A stretch of 64,000 nt of DNA from Mycolicibacterium sarraceniae (GCF_010731875.1 NZ_AP022595.1:3844001-3908000); one strand, 5' to 3'. Shown: positions 10,214-19,214, counted from the first letter of the stretch. Translations and numbers: made by a program. Notes: a model not told the origin generated them from the letters alone.

Positions 10214-10265
10214 GTGGCCACTTATGACACGACTACGAGTCGGATGCGTGCCACAAGTGGCCACT
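10213..10265. terminator. Long inverted repeat between convergent genes
   Basis: An 11-bp perfect inverted repeat (agtggccactt at 10213-10223, aagtggccact at 10255-10265) surrounds a 31-base loop between the ALDH remnant and the convergent lipoprotein gene. It could act as a bidirectional transcription stop; the loop is longer than in classic intrinsic terminators. Confidence 0.4.
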
Positions 10266-10279
10266 GGCTTTGCGTACGC

Positions 10280-10684
10280 CTATCCGCCGGTGCCGATGCA
10301 GCCGACACCGTTGATGCAGCCGCCGCCACCGCCGGGACCACCACCGCCGCTACCGACGCCGGGGATCGATCCGGTGCCGCCACCGGGTCCGCCGCTACCG
10401 GTCGGACCGCCCGGGATGGTGCCGCCACCGCCGTTGGCGTCGCCACCACCGGTGACGCCACCCGGCGCAGTACCGGCACCGCCCGTGCCGCCCGGTGCCA
10501 TCGTATCGGTCGGGCTGGTCGTCGTCGTCACCACAACCGATGAGGTCGGTGTCGTGGTCGTCGTCGACGTGGAACTCTTGCCGGAGTCGCCGCTGCCACC
10601 GCAGCCGACGGCCAACGTGAGCACTGCAGCCCCGCCCACCAACGCCATTGTGGCCCTTGACATCGTTGTCGATCCGAGAGGCAT
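10280..10684 (-). CDS. Gly/Thr-rich secreted lipoprotein
   Basis: A 134-residue putative lipoprotein of unknown function. The N-terminus has a signal peptide ending in the lipobox LAVGC (Cys near residue 28), so the mature protein should be lipid-anchored. A Ser/Thr-rich stretch follows, then ~75 residues that are almost all Gly with Pro/Thr, ending GGCINGVGCIGTGG with a cysteine pair. The ATG at 10684 has GAGGG about 5 nt upstream; an ATG at 10663 would still keep the signal sequence. The opposite strand carries a Pro-rich open frame that mirrors this low-complexity sequence, but only this strand encodes a signal peptide. It lies divergent to the TetR gene. Confidence 0.68.
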   Translation of the reverse strand: MPLGSTTMSRATMALVGGAAVLTLAVGCGGSGDSGKSSTSTTTTTPTSSVVVTTTTSPTDTMAPGGTGGAGTAPGGVTGGGDANGGGGTIPGGPTGSGGPGGGTGSIPGVGSGGGGPGGGGGCINGVGCIGTGG

Positions 10685-10865
10685 GCGACCCTCACTTCCT
10701 TGTTAGGGGACAGTTGGGCATACCCCGCATGTCGGAGCGCAAACGTCAGTCGGCGCCGCTGCTCGTGCGAATCGACGGACGGACATGGTGCCGAGCCGCA
10801 ACGCGCTCACCCGTCTGGTTGTTGACTTACTGTCAGTGCTATCCAACGATAGTTTGGTGGGTGAA

Positions 10866-11504
10866 GTGCTGACCAACAAGAAGTTGCGAACCCGCTCTGC
10901 TCTGCTCGTCGCGCTTCAGGAACTACTGCTCGATCGGGCGGTGGACACCGTCTCGGTACCTCAGGTGGTCGCCAGGGCCGGCGTGGCACAGGGTACGTTC
11001 TATGCTCACTTCGAGTCCCTGCCCGCCGCCATCCAAGCCATCGGCGGGCTGGTGATCGGCGAACATTTCCGCGTACTGGGGCACGCCACGGCCGACGCCG
11101 CCGATCAGGCCGATCTTGTCGCGCGCACCACGCGCCAGACGCTCACACTGTTCGCCGTCAACCCTGACGTCGGCAGACTGCTGTTCGACTCAGGCCTCCC
11201 GGTCGACGGTCTACTCGACGGCTTTCACATCCAGCTGCGCGAAGACATCCAGCTCGGCGTCGCCCGGAGGGAATTCCGAGTCACCGACCTGGCGGCGACG
11301 TGTTGCATCTTCGCGGGTGCGGTGATGGGCGCGGGTCTGGATCTTTTCCGCGGCCGCCTCACCCCGGACGCCATCCCGCTCGTTATCGCCGAACTGCTGC
11401 GACTACTGAATGTCAACGCGCGCAAAGCGCAACGGCTCGCCAACGTGGCCCACGAATTCGTGCCATGGCGCGCTTTGCCACTCTCCGACATCGATCAGGA
11501 CTGA
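10866..11504 (+). CDS. TetR family transcriptional regulator
   Basis: A 212-residue TetR-type repressor. Residues ~5-50 form the helix-turn-helix domain (TVSVPQVVARAGVAQGTFYAHF, of which VAQGTFYAHF is the recognition helix). The rest is a helical ligand-binding and dimerisation domain. The frame is open to 10785, but I prefer the GTG at 10866: it lies just before the first helix and follows GGTGGGTGAA. A TTGACT hexamer at 10822-10827 and the imperfect palindrome ctatccaacgatag at 10839-10852 are possible promoter or operator parts. It could control the divergent lipoprotein gene or itself; the ligand is unknown. Confidence 0.85.
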   Translation: MLTNKKLRTRSALLVALQELLLDRAVDTVSVPQVVARAGVAQGTFYAHFESLPAAIQAIGGLVIGEHFRVLGHATADAADQADLVARTTRQTLTLFAVNPDVGRLLFDSGLPVDGLLDGFHIQLREDIQLGVARREFRVTDLAATCCIFAGAVMGAGLDLFRGRLTPDAIPLVIAELLRLLNVNARKAQRLANVAHEFVPWRALPLSDIDQD

Positions 11505-11883
11505 CCGCCGCACCTCGCGCTGCGGGCCCATCACCGCAGGAGCCAGGCGCTGAGAACCATCGGAAGGGGAGCGCGGCACAATTCCTGCACACCCGTTGGC
11601 GCAGAGTGTGTTTGATCTGTCCCGGCGCTTCCCAACATCAGATATTGACAGATTGTCATTCCGAGGTCACAATTCGGATTATGGGGCTTATCCGGCGAAC
11701 CGGCACCAGGGCTGGAGGCTGTCCGGTTGGTCGCCGGATCCCGCAGGCCGTACTGAATGCCCATGGCGACAAGCCATCTCGGCCAACGGTGTCCCGTGAG
11801 GGGTCGCCAACGGGAGTGCGGCGCTGGTGCATGCGATCGGTTCATTGTCGCCCCAGCTCATCTCGTGATCGAAAGGCCTGCTG
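11505..11883. other. Intergenic region, no gene seen
   Basis: No family-like protein is encoded on either strand. The centre, around 11620-11690, is AT-richer than the surroundings (cagattgtcattccgagg), which is compatible with a promoter for the downstream Gly-rich gene, but I cannot name promoter elements with confidence. Confidence 0.4.
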
Positions 11884-12384
11884 ATGGTTTCCTTGCTCTG
11901 CCGTCGCGCATCTCGGACAAAGGCGATGAGGGTTCTGCGTTGTGGGCCCTATGTGGGGAGGGTCGGTGGTTTGGCGTTCGCCGACGACGGGTCATCGCCT
12001 TCGGCGAGTGGGACGGTGAAAGCTGTTCCGGCGCGCGCGTCTGTGTCGGCGGGTACGGGACGTGGGGCGCCGCGACCAAAAGCGCCCGGTTCGCACACCA
12101 CCCCAGCGCAGGCCGCGACGCGAGCGGTGTCGACCCCGAAGGTGGTGACGATGGCGAGCCTGCCGGCACCGGGAGCCGGGGTGCGCTTGTTCGTCGGCAA
12201 CGGCACGGCCCAGCATCCTGATGCCGGCGTTCTCTTGGGCAATGGCTACAGCTGGATCGCCGAGACGTGTCCGAGCGGTGGCTGCACCGGCGGCCGGGGC
12301 GGAGTGATCGGTTTGGGCGGCAACGGCGGTACGGGCGGGCCGGGCGGGACCGAGGGCACTCCTGGCGAGAACGGAAATCCCTGA
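11884..12384 (+). CDS. Short PGRS-like glycine-rich protein
   Basis: A 166-residue protein whose C-terminal third resembles the glycine-rich PGRS-type modules of mycobacterial surface proteins: FVGNGTAQHPDAGVLLGNGYS, then a Cys pair (CPSGGC), then TGGRGGVIGLGGNGGTGGPG. There is no PE or PPE domain. The N-terminal ~40 residues are basic and only weakly hydrophobic, ending in an AFA-DDG site that looks like a signal-peptidase motif, so the true signal peptide may be degraded or the start may be wrong. The ATG at 11884 follows GAAAGG. Function unknown; export is inferred. Confidence 0.55.
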   Translation: MVSLLCRRASRTKAMRVLRCGPYVGRVGGLAFADDGSSPSASGTVKAVPARASVSAGTGRGAPRPKAPGSHTTPAQAATRAVSTPKVVTMASLPAPGAGVRLFVGNGTAQHPDAGVLLGNGYSWIAETCPSGGCTGGRGGVIGLGGNGGTGGPGGTEGTPGENGNP

Positions 12385-12397
12385 GCTGCAGCCTGAT

Positions 12398-13144
12398 TCA
12401 GGCCAGCGAGGACCAGAAGTCGGTGAGCACCTGAGCGGCGCGTGCGGGATCCTGCAGCATCCACCAGTGCCCGAGACCACCGAGCACCACTGTGCGGGCG
12501 CCGGCCCGGGCCGCGGCGTCTCGCCGCAGTTCGTCGCTGCCGACATAGGTGTCCTCAGTGGCCAGCAGCGATAGCCCCGGCCGGGCCGCGGCATTACCCA
12601 ACGAGCGGCCCGCGTCGGCCATCGCGGGCTGGGTGGCCGAGCGGTACAGCGCCAGGATGGCCCGACCCATCTCCGGGCCCTGGGCGACGGCCAGTTCCGC
12701 GGCGACGCCTTCGGGAATCCCGAGCCCGGCGAGCTGGGTGGCGCGGTCCTGTACTGAACCGCCGATCATCACCTCGACCAGTTCTTCGCCGGCTTCCGGG
12801 GTCTGCCACACCTGCGCCATGTCGTGCCAGACGTAATCGGGGTGCAGGATGCCTAGCACATCGCTGGCCCAGCTGCGTACCAATTCTGGCCGGTGCATCA
12901 CCGCGTTGATGACGTGCCCCCCTCCCCAGTCGTGGCCAACCAGGTCGACGGGAGTGTCGAAACGCTCCAGCTCGGTCTCCAGCCAATCCCGGTAGGCCAG
13001 GTGTGTCATCGGGAAATCCGCAGGCACCGGAGCCCCGAATCCTGGTGGCGATAACCGCACCACATCATCGCGGCCCAGTGCTGCGACCAGCGGGCCCCAG
13101 ATCGCATCGGTCTCCGGATTGCCGTGCACCAGAACCACCGTCAT
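12398..13144 (-). CDS. Alpha/beta hydrolase (epoxide hydrolase/haloalkane dehalogenase type)
   Basis: A 248-residue alpha/beta-hydrolase. VLVHGNPETDAIW near residue 5 supplies the oxyanion loop (HGNP). GHDWGGGH at about residue 80 carries an Asp nucleophile, as in epoxide hydrolases and haloalkane dehalogenases rather than Ser esterases. The catalytic His is likely in GLGHWWML near residue 225. Substrate unknown. The ATG at 13144 starts at the first conserved strand; the frame runs 87 bases further up but would then approach the divergent thiolase-like gene. About 107 bp separate the two start codons. Confidence 0.83.
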   Translation of the reverse strand: MTVVLVHGNPETDAIWGPLVAALGRDDVVRLSPPGFGAPVPADFPMTHLAYRDWLETELERFDTPVDLVGHDWGGGHVINAVMHRPELVRSWASDVLGILHPDYVWHDMAQVWQTPEAGEELVEVMIGGSVQDRATQLAGLGIPEGVAAELAVAQGPEMGRAILALYRSATQPAMADAGRSLGNAAARPGLSLLATEDTYVGSDELRRDAAARAGARTVVLGGLGHWWMLQDPARAAQVLTDFWSSLA

Positions 13145-13251
13145 GGCGACATCCTGACATGGCCGTCGGCACCGACCGTCGGGACCCCGGCGAGCCGATG
13201 CTAGGTTTTGACAGCCGTCAAACACCGCCACGACTAGGGAAGGGATCGGCC

Positions 13252-14715
13252 ATGGATCCTCGGACGCCAGTACTCGTCGGGGCCGGACAGGTCAACCAGC
13301 ACGACGACGCCGATATCGAACCCGTCGACCTGATTGCCGCGGCCGCCCGCGAGGCGGCCGACCCACGGGTGCTGCAAGCCGTCGATGCGATCCGGGTGGT
13401 CAACCTGCTGTCGTGGCACTACCGCGATCCCGGCCTGCTGCTGGGCCAGCGGATCGGTGCGCCCGAGGCGGCCACCCGCTACACCGGGGTCGGCGGTAAT
13501 ACGCCGCAATCGCTGGTGAATCAGGCGTGCCTGGACATCCAGAACGGCCGCGCCGACGTCGTGTTGCTCGCCGGCGGCGAGACCTGGCGGACCCGGATGC
13601 GCCTGCGCGCCAACGGGATCAAACCGGACTGGACCCGCCAGGACGATACGGTGGCGGTGCCCCCGGGCGGCGAGGACGTGCCGATGTCGGGCCCGGCCCA
13701 AGACCGCATCGCCCTGGACCGACCGTCGTTCGTCTATCCGCTCTTTGAGCAGGCACTGCGGATCGCCGACGGTGAGACCGTCGAGGATCACCAGCGCCGG
13801 ATCGCTGACCTGTGGGCGCGGTTCAGCCAGGTGGCAGCGGCTAACCCGCACGCATGGAGCCCTGAGGCGCGCAGCGCCGAGCAGATCGGGCAGCCCAGTG
13901 CGGACAACCGCATGATCAGCTGGCCCTATCCGAAGCTGATGAACTCCAACAACATGGTCAACCAGGCTGCGGTGGTCATCCTGTGCTCGGCGGAGAAAGC
14001 CACTTATCTGCAGATCCCGCGGGATACGTGGGTCTTTCCGTATGCGGGTGCCGACTCGCATGACACCTACGCCGTGGCAGAACGCCACGAACTGCACCGC
14101 TCCCCGGCGATCCGGCTCGGAGCCCACCGCGCCTTGGAACTGGCCGGTGTCGGTGTCGATGACCTCGACCACATCGATATCTATTCCTGCTTTCCGTCAG
14201 CGGTGCAGGTGGCAGCCCGCGAGCTCGGCGTCCCCACCGACGATCCGCAGCGGCCGTTGACGGTCACTGGTGGGCTGACGTTCGCCGGCGGACCGTGGAA
14301 CAACTACGTCATGCACTCGATCGCCACCATGGCCGACCTGCTCCGGGCCAACCCGGCCGCCCGAGGGCTAATCACCGCCAACGGCGGCTACCTCACCAAA
14401 CACAGCTTCGGTGTCTACAGCGCGACTCCACCGCCGGCCGCCTTCCGCTGGGAGGACGTGCAGGAGGCGGTCGACCGCGAGCCCACCTGCCGGGCGCTGG
14501 TCGAATTCGACGGCGAGGGCACGGTGGAGGCCTGGACCACGCCATTCAATCGCGACGGGCAGCCGGAAAAAGCTTTCCTGACGGTGCGAACCAGCGACGA
14601 CTCGCGCGCACTGGCGGTTATCGACGAGCCTGAGGCAGCGGCGGTGACGGTGCGCGAGGACATCGCCGGTGCCGTGGTGCGGGTGCACGCCGACGGCCGG
14701 GCCAGCCTGGCCTGA
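13252..14715 (+). CDS. Thiolase-like acetyl-CoA acetyltransferase family protein
   Basis: A 487-residue thiolase-superfamily protein of the kind often annotated acetyl-CoA acetyltransferase, likely acting in lipid or steroid side-chain degradation. It starts PRTPVLVGAGQVNQ and carries VNQACLDIQNG with a Cys at the position of the thiolase nucleophile. It also has LAGGETWRTR, DIYSCFPSAVQ, and the C-terminal NGGYLTKHSFGVYS, which resembles the SCP2-thiolase His region. An extra ~90-residue C-terminal domain follows. The ATG at 13252 comes after AGGGATCGG. The frame is open to 13003, but that part overlaps the divergent hydrolase and is unconserved. The exact reaction is uncertain. Confidence 0.82.
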   Translation: MDPRTPVLVGAGQVNQHDDADIEPVDLIAAAAREAADPRVLQAVDAIRVVNLLSWHYRDPGLLLGQRIGAPEAATRYTGVGGNTPQSLVNQACLDIQNGRADVVLLAGGETWRTRMRLRANGIKPDWTRQDDTVAVPPGGEDVPMSGPAQDRIALDRPSFVYPLFEQALRIADGETVEDHQRRIADLWARFSQVAAANPHAWSPEARSAEQIGQPSADNRMISWPYPKLMNSNNMVNQAAVVILCSAEKATYLQIPRDTWVFPYAGADSHDTYAVAERHELHRSPAIRLGAHRALELAGVGVDDLDHIDIYSCFPSAVQVAARELGVPTDDPQRPLTVTGGLTFAGGPWNNYVMHSIATMADLLRANPAARGLITANGGYLTKHSFGVYSATPPPAAFRWEDVQEAVDREPTCRALVEFDGEGTVEAWTTPFNRDGQPEKAFLTVRTSDDSRALAVIDEPEAAAVTVREDIAGAVVRVHADGRASLA

Positions 14716-14831
14716 TCGCGCAAGTAGCAGTATTTTCACGTCCCCGTCGCCCGGATGGCCGGGCTGATCGCGGTGCTCGCCCTGGACTGCGAAGTCGTGG
14801 GGGCGTGACAGCGGTATACCGTGTCCCGGTG

Positions 14832-15566
14832 ATGTGGCGGACGATCGCGACCCTCTCATTGCTGTGGTGCGTCCTGATCGTGGTGCCGGCCCTGATCGGT
14901 AGTCTCATGCTCGACCACGTCGGTTCCGCGGCATCCACCGGCCGGGTGCTCGGCGTCTGGCTGGTCGGGTACGTTGCGCAGTTCGTTGTGTTCCTGATGA
15001 TTTCGCGCCGATCACCGCGGCCCGTGCTGATGGGCTGGTTCATTGCGTCGCTGGTTCCATGGGCAGCCGACTGGACTGCACCACTGTCCCTGTGGTGGCT
15101 CGCGCTGTGGACTGCCCTGATCGCCGGCTACGGAGTGTGGCTGATCGGCCGAGTCGCAGAATTGGATCAGCTGCGCCGCGACGGCGTGCGCGGGATCGGT
15201 GTGGTGCTCGAGGTGATCAGGCCGATATTCAACGTTGTGGTGAACAAGGATGCCGGCCGTCGTGTCCTGCGGCTGAGCATCGAACTCCCCAGCGGCACAG
15301 CATCTTACGAGGCCCGGCTGACCGGGACGTTCATCCTCGGTGAGGTGCCGGAGTCCGAGGACCGGGTGGCGGTGCGCGTCGACCCGCACCGGCCTGACCG
15401 CATCGAGCTGATCGAAGACGAGCCGATCCTGCGGGCCGCCCCGCAGCCCAGCGATCTCGAACCCGAGATCGCCGAGCGGTTGCACACGCTGAAGATCATG
15501 CGGGACCGCGGCGATCTCACCGACGCCGAATTCGCAACGGCCCGAGAGCGACTCCTCGAACAGTGA
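14832..15566 (+). CDS. Membrane protein with C-terminal SHOCT domain
   Basis: A 244-residue protein with about four transmembrane helices in its first ~120 residues (for example VLIVVPALIGSLML and VGYVAQFVVFLMI). A soluble beta-rich part follows (GVVLEVIRPIFNVVVNKD), and a C-terminal SHOCT motif of ~28 residues (ERLHTLKIMRDRGDLTDAEF, then ATARERLLEQ). SHOCT motifs occur at the ends of many bacterial membrane proteins and may mediate oligomerisation. The start is uncertain: ATG 14832 gives a clean membrane N-terminus, while an in-frame GTG at 14805 would add nine residues. No specific function can be assigned. Confidence 0.7.
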   Translation: MWRTIATLSLLWCVLIVVPALIGSLMLDHVGSAASTGRVLGVWLVGYVAQFVVFLMISRRSPRPVLMGWFIASLVPWAADWTAPLSLWWLALWTALIAGYGVWLIGRVAELDQLRRDGVRGIGVVLEVIRPIFNVVVNKDAGRRVLRLSIELPSGTASYEARLTGTFILGEVPESEDRVAVRVDPHRPDRIELIEDEPILRAAPQPSDLEPEIAERLHTLKIMRDRGDLTDAEFATARERLLEQ

Positions 15567-15569
15567 CTC

Positions 15570-15870
15570 CTACGCACCTGCCGTGCCGACCAGCTCACGC
15601 AGGCCGTCGTCATGGGAGACGCGCACCAGCGCGGTAGCCAACGGTGCCATCGACCGTCCGGTGAGGGCAGCCAGCCGGTCAGGCTCGCGGGGGAGTCCGA
15701 GCTCGCCGGCGGTTTCGAGTGAACGTTTGTCGAAATATGGCCTTACCCAAGGCCATACGTCCTGTACTTCGCGCAGGAAAATGTCGGCCCCGGTATCGCC
15801 GATACCGCCGAACTGTTTGAGGAGGACCTTGGCGGCTCGTGCATCCGGCTTGCCGATCCGAGCCAGTATG
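15570..15870 (-). pseudogene. HhH-GPD/endonuclease III-like protein, C-terminal remnant
   Basis: About 100 codons on the minus strand encode the C-terminal half of an endonuclease III-like helix-hairpin-helix protein: KVLLKQFGGIGDTGADIFLR (the HhH loop), then EVQDVWPWVRPYFDKRSLE and LATALVRVSHDDG, ending TAG at 15570-15572. No start codon or N-terminal half is found; beyond ~15870 the frame carries no family sequence. It lies between two other broken genes, so this looks like a deletion scar. Family members act in base-excision repair; this fragment should be inactive. Confidence 0.72.
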
Positions 15871-15941
15871 CGACGAGACCCGAAACTGAAACGAGATTTA
15901 CTTCAGCGTCCGGGATATCGCAAAATTGACGCATCGGGCGA

Positions 15942-16592
15942 TCATCGCTTCGTGTCGCGCCAGGCGATCATTTTCTCGGCCGTGCTGAGGTCGTACTTTC
16001 CGTCAACCGCGCGGATCTCGTTGTGGAACAACGTCGCACCGGCGGCCAAATAGTCGTCCGCCGATCGTGGACCTGTCCAAAACGTCGACCGCTCGATGCC
16101 ACTGTCCGCACGCCCGAATCCCGCCGCCAGCTCAGCGACGCGGCTGCTCGCCTCACGGTTGGAGTCGATGGGCAGGAAGGTGTGCCAGATATCGGCATGG
16201 CGTGCGACGGCGGGCAGAGTGCGCTTGGGGCCGGAACCCCCGATCAGAATCGGGATCTTGCGCACCGGCGGCGGCTGCAGAAGCTCGAACCGGTGCTCGA
16301 TGCGCAGCAGTCCCTCATCGAATAGATCAGCCCGAGATTTGACCGTGCCGAAGTCGAATCAGTAAGTGGTGTAATCCGTTTCATACCAGCCGGCACCGAC
16401 GCCGAGGATGGTCCGCCCACCGTCGATATGGTCGAACGTCCGTGCCATGTCCGCGAGCAGGTCCGGATTGCGGTAGCCGAAGATGACGTCCACCCCGATC
16501 TCCTCGGCATGCAGGACGGCCTGCGGCCAGGTGGCGTAGTCAGGGGTGTCAGCTGGCTGGATCTGGACGGCGATGCGGACCGGATAGGTCAT
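15942..16592 (-). pseudogene. F420-dependent LLM-class oxidoreductase, broken by TGA and internal deletion
   Basis: Both halves of a luciferase-like, F420-dependent oxidoreductase lie in a single frame. The first half starts [19 protein letters not shown] and reaches [12 protein letters not shown], where a TGA interrupts. The second half resumes immediately with FDFGTVKSRADLFDEGLLRI and runs through VRKIPILIGGSGPKRTLPAV. The TGA stands where relatives have a Gly codon (GGA to TGA would suffice). In addition, ~60 residues usually found between VDVIFGY and RNPDLLADM are absent, so the gene carries two lesions. Its ATG overlaps the stop of the truncated TfoX gene as ATGA. Confidence 0.83.
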
Positions 16593-16801
16593 TCACCCGA
16601 CAGGCAATGGTCGCGGGCCACGAAGTCAGCCGTCTGCTCGGGTGGCACCCGCACCATCAGACCTCCGCGCCCGCTGGCCGCGACTGCCATGTTGCCGTTG
16701 ACCAGGAAGGCCGGGCCGCCGAACATTCGCTTCTCCTCGACACCCTTTTCGGGGGCGAGCAGTTCCCGCAGCCGGTTCACCAGATCTTCGTCGTAGGCCA
16801 T
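16589..16801 (-). pseudogene. TfoX N-terminal domain protein, truncated
   Basis: The first ~60 residues match TfoX/Sxy N-terminal-domain proteins: MAYDEDLVNRLRELLAPEKG, then EEKRMFGGPAFLVNGNMAVA and GLMVRVPPEQTADFVARDH. Relatives continue for another ~40 residues (a MRGREMRGW-type motif and a C-terminal helix). Here the frame stops at residue 70 in a TGA that overlaps the start of the broken LLM gene. A deletion has probably removed the 3' end. The ATG at 16801 is the family start. A short product could be made but would lack the conserved C-terminal half of the domain. Confidence 0.65.
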
Positions 16802-16836
16802 GGTGCGACGGTAGTACGGCGAGCAGACCCAAAATC

Positions 16837-16860
16837 GCCCTGATTCAGGTGAATCAGGGC
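16837..16860 (-). terminator. Intrinsic terminator of lon
   Basis: An 11-bp perfect stem (gccctgattca / tgaatcagggc) with a 2-base spacer lies just downstream of the lon stop codon. In the direction of lon transcription it is followed by GATTTTGGG, a short T run. Position and shape fit a Rho-independent terminator. Confidence 0.7.
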
Positions 16861-16880
16861 AATTCTGCGTCTGATCGCGA

Positions 16881-19202
16881 TCAGGCCGCGGTGGTGGCCG
16901 ACTCGGCCGCCGGCGCGAGCGCCAGGGCGACGATCTCGGCGACATCGGTCATCGGCTTCACGCTCAGCGCCGCGAGCACCTCGGCTGGCACGTCGTCCAG
17001 GTCGGCCTCGTTGCGTTGCGGAATGAAAACCGTTGACAGTCCGGCACGTTGAGCAGCCAGCAGCTTCTGCTTGACGCCGCCGATCGGCAGCACCCGGCCG
17101 TTCAGGGTGACCTCACCGGTCATCCCGACATCCGAGCGGACCTGCCGTCCAGTGGCCATGGAAACCAGCGCGGTCACCATGGTCACGCCGGCGGATGGAC
17201 CGTCCTTGGGCACCGCGCCGGCGGGCACGTGCACGTGGATCTTGCGGTTCAGCGCCGCGGGATTCACGCCCAGCTGCTGCGCGTGGCTGCGGACGTAGGA
17301 CAGCGCGATCTGCGCCGATTCCTTCATCACGTCGCCCAGCTGACCGGTCAATTGCAGACTCGGCTCTCCCTCGGTGGACCCTGCCTCTATGTAGAGCACA
17401 TCGCCGCCCAGCCCCGTCACCGCCAGTCCGGTCGCCACGCCCGGCACCGCCGTGCGCTCGGCCGACTCCGGCATGAACCGCGGCCGGCCCAGGTACTCGA
17501 CCAGGTCGGGCTCGTCGATCGTCAACGCAGCCGGATCGTCGGCCAGCTTGGTGGTGACTTTGCGCATGGCCTTGGCCAGCAGTCGCTCGAACTGACGCAC
17601 GCCGGGTTCCCGGGTGTAGTCCGCAGCTATCTTGCGTAGTGCAGAATCCGTCACCTCCACTTCTTCAACGGTGAGCGCTGCCCTTTCCCGCTGCCGGGGC
17701 AGCAGGTAATCGCGGGCGATGGCCACCTTGTCGTCCTCGGTATAGCCGTCGATCGACATCAGCTCCATGCGGTCCAGCAGTGCCGACGGGATGTTCTCGA
17801 TCACGTTGGCCGTGGCCAGGAACACCACATCGGATAGGTCCAGATCCAGGTCCAGGTAGTGGTCGCGGAAGGTATGGTTCTGCGCCGGGTCCAAGACCTC
17901 CAGCAGGGCAGCCGACGGATCACCGCGGTAGTCCGAACCCACCTTGTCGATCTCGTCGAGCAGCACGACCGGGTTCATCGAGCCGGCCTCGCCGATGGCG
18001 CGGACGATCCGGCCGGGCAGCGAGCCGACGTAAGTGCGCCGGTGTCCGCGGATCTCGGCCTCGTCGCGCACGCCACCGAGGGCAACGCGAACGAACGTGC
18101 GGCCCAACGCACGAGCCACGCTCTCGCCCAGTGATGTCTTACCGACCCCAGGAGGCCCGGACAGTACCATCACCGCACCCGAGCCCCGCCCACCGACGAC
18201 CTGCAGGCCGCGCTGAGCACGCCGGGAACGCACGGCCAGGTACTCCACGATGCGGTCCTTGACGTCGTCCAGCCCGTGGTGGTCGGCGTCAAGGATCTCG
18301 CGGGCCGCCTTCAGATCCGTTGAATCCTCGGTGCGGGTGTTCCATGGCAGGTCCAAGACGGTGTCCAGCCAGGTACGGATCCAGCCACCTTCGGGGCTCT
18401 GCTCGCTGGAGCGTTCCAGCTTTCCGACTTCGCGCAGCGCCGCCTCGCGGACCTTCTCTGGCAGGTCGGCGGCCTCGACGCGGGCCCGATAATCATCAGA
18501 ACCGTCCGGTTCGCCCTCGCCCAATTCCTTGCGGATCGCGTTGAGCTGCTGGCGCAGCAGGAATTCCTTCTGCGTCCTCTCCATACCGTCGCGGACGTCC
18601 TCGGCGATCTTGTCGTTGACCTCCACCTCGGCCAGCAGATCGCTGGTCCAGCCGATGAGCACGCGCAGCCGCTCGGCCACGTCCTCGGTTTCCAGCAGCT
18701 GACGCTTCTGGATGTCGGTCAGGTATGACGCGTAGCCGGCGGTATCGGCCAATGCCGTGGGATCGGCGATCTTGTTGACCACATCGACGATCTGCCACGC
18801 CTCACGGCGCTGCAGCATTGCCAGCAGCAGTTTCTTGTACTCCGCCGCTAGCGTCTTGGTGTCCTCGGTCGGTTCGGTTGCAGCGACCTTCTCCACCTCG
18901 ACCCACAGCGCGGTGCCGGGGCCGGTGGTGCCCGACCCGATATGGGCGCGGCTTTCACCGCGGACGATGGCTGCGGCGGCGCCGCCGGGGATGCGGCCGA
19001 CCTGCACAATCGACGCGAGCACTCCGTAGGTTGGGTAGCGATCGTCCAGGCGGGGTGCGATCAACAGCTGGCCGGCGTCGGTCGCTTGGGCCGCGTCGAC
19101 CGCGGCCCGAGCGGTGTCGTCAAGCGAGATCGGCACGACCATTCCTGGCAGCACGATCGGGTCGCTGACAAACAGCACCGGCACAGATTTGGCTTCAGCC
19201 AT
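16881..19202 (-). CDS. lon: ATP-dependent Lon protease
   Basis: Cytosolic AAA+ serine protease that degrades misfolded and regulatory proteins. The 773-residue product has the normal LonA plan: N-terminal LAN domain (VPVLFVSDPIVLPGMVVPIS), a coiled segment, Walker A (GPPGVGKT), Walker B (VVLLDEIDKV), and the protease domain with the catalytic Ser in KDGPSAGVT and the Lys about 40 residues later. The ATG at 19202 has GGAGG 6-8 nt upstream; the frame is open for another 155 codons but that part is unconserved. A HAIR-like inverted repeat sits just upstream, suggesting HspR heat-shock control. M. tuberculosis lacks lon while fast-growing mycobacteria keep it. Confidence 0.96.
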   Translation of the reverse strand: MAEAKSVPVLFVSDPIVLPGMVVPISLDDTARAAVDAAQATDAGQLLIAPRLDDRYPTYGVLASIVQVGRIPGGAAAAIVRGESRAHIGSGTTGPGTALWVEVEKVAATEPTEDTKTLAAEYKKLLLAMLQRREAWQIVDVVNKIADPTALADTAGYASYLTDIQKRQLLETEDVAERLRVLIGWTSDLLAEVEVNDKIAEDVRDGMERTQKEFLLRQQLNAIRKELGEGEPDGSDDYRARVEAADLPEKVREAALREVGKLERSSEQSPEGGWIRTWLDTVLDLPWNTRTEDSTDLKAAREILDADHHGLDDVKDRIVEYLAVRSRRAQRGLQVVGGRGSGAVMVLSGPPGVGKTSLGESVARALGRTFVRVALGGVRDEAEIRGHRRTYVGSLPGRIVRAIGEAGSMNPVVLLDEIDKVGSDYRGDPSAALLEVLDPAQNHTFRDHYLDLDLDLSDVVFLATANVIENIPSALLDRMELMSIDGYTEDDKVAIARDYLLPRQRERAALTVEEVEVTDSALRKIAADYTREPGVRQFERLLAKAMRKVTTKLADDPAALTIDEPDLVEYLGRPRFMPESAERTAVPGVATGLAVTGLGGDVLYIEAGSTEGEPSLQLTGQLGDVMKESAQIALSYVRSHAQQLGVNPAALNRKIHVHVPAGAVPKDGPSAGVTMVTALVSMATGRQVRSDVGMTGEVTLNGRVLPIGGVKQKLLAAQRAGLSTVFIPQRNEADLDDVPAEVLAALSVKPMTDVAEIVALALAPAAESATTAA

Positions 19203-19214
19203 CAGTCCTCCAAA

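Noticed and set aside
10224..10706. Pro-rich open frame on the + strand
   Set aside because: It is the mirror of the Gly/Thr-rich lipoprotein on the minus strand, which alone has a signal peptide, lipobox and ribosome site.
13003..13251. Extended start of the thiolase-like protein
   Set aside because: The region overlaps the divergent hydrolase coding sequence and shows no thiolase similarity; the ATG at 13252 starts the conserved part.
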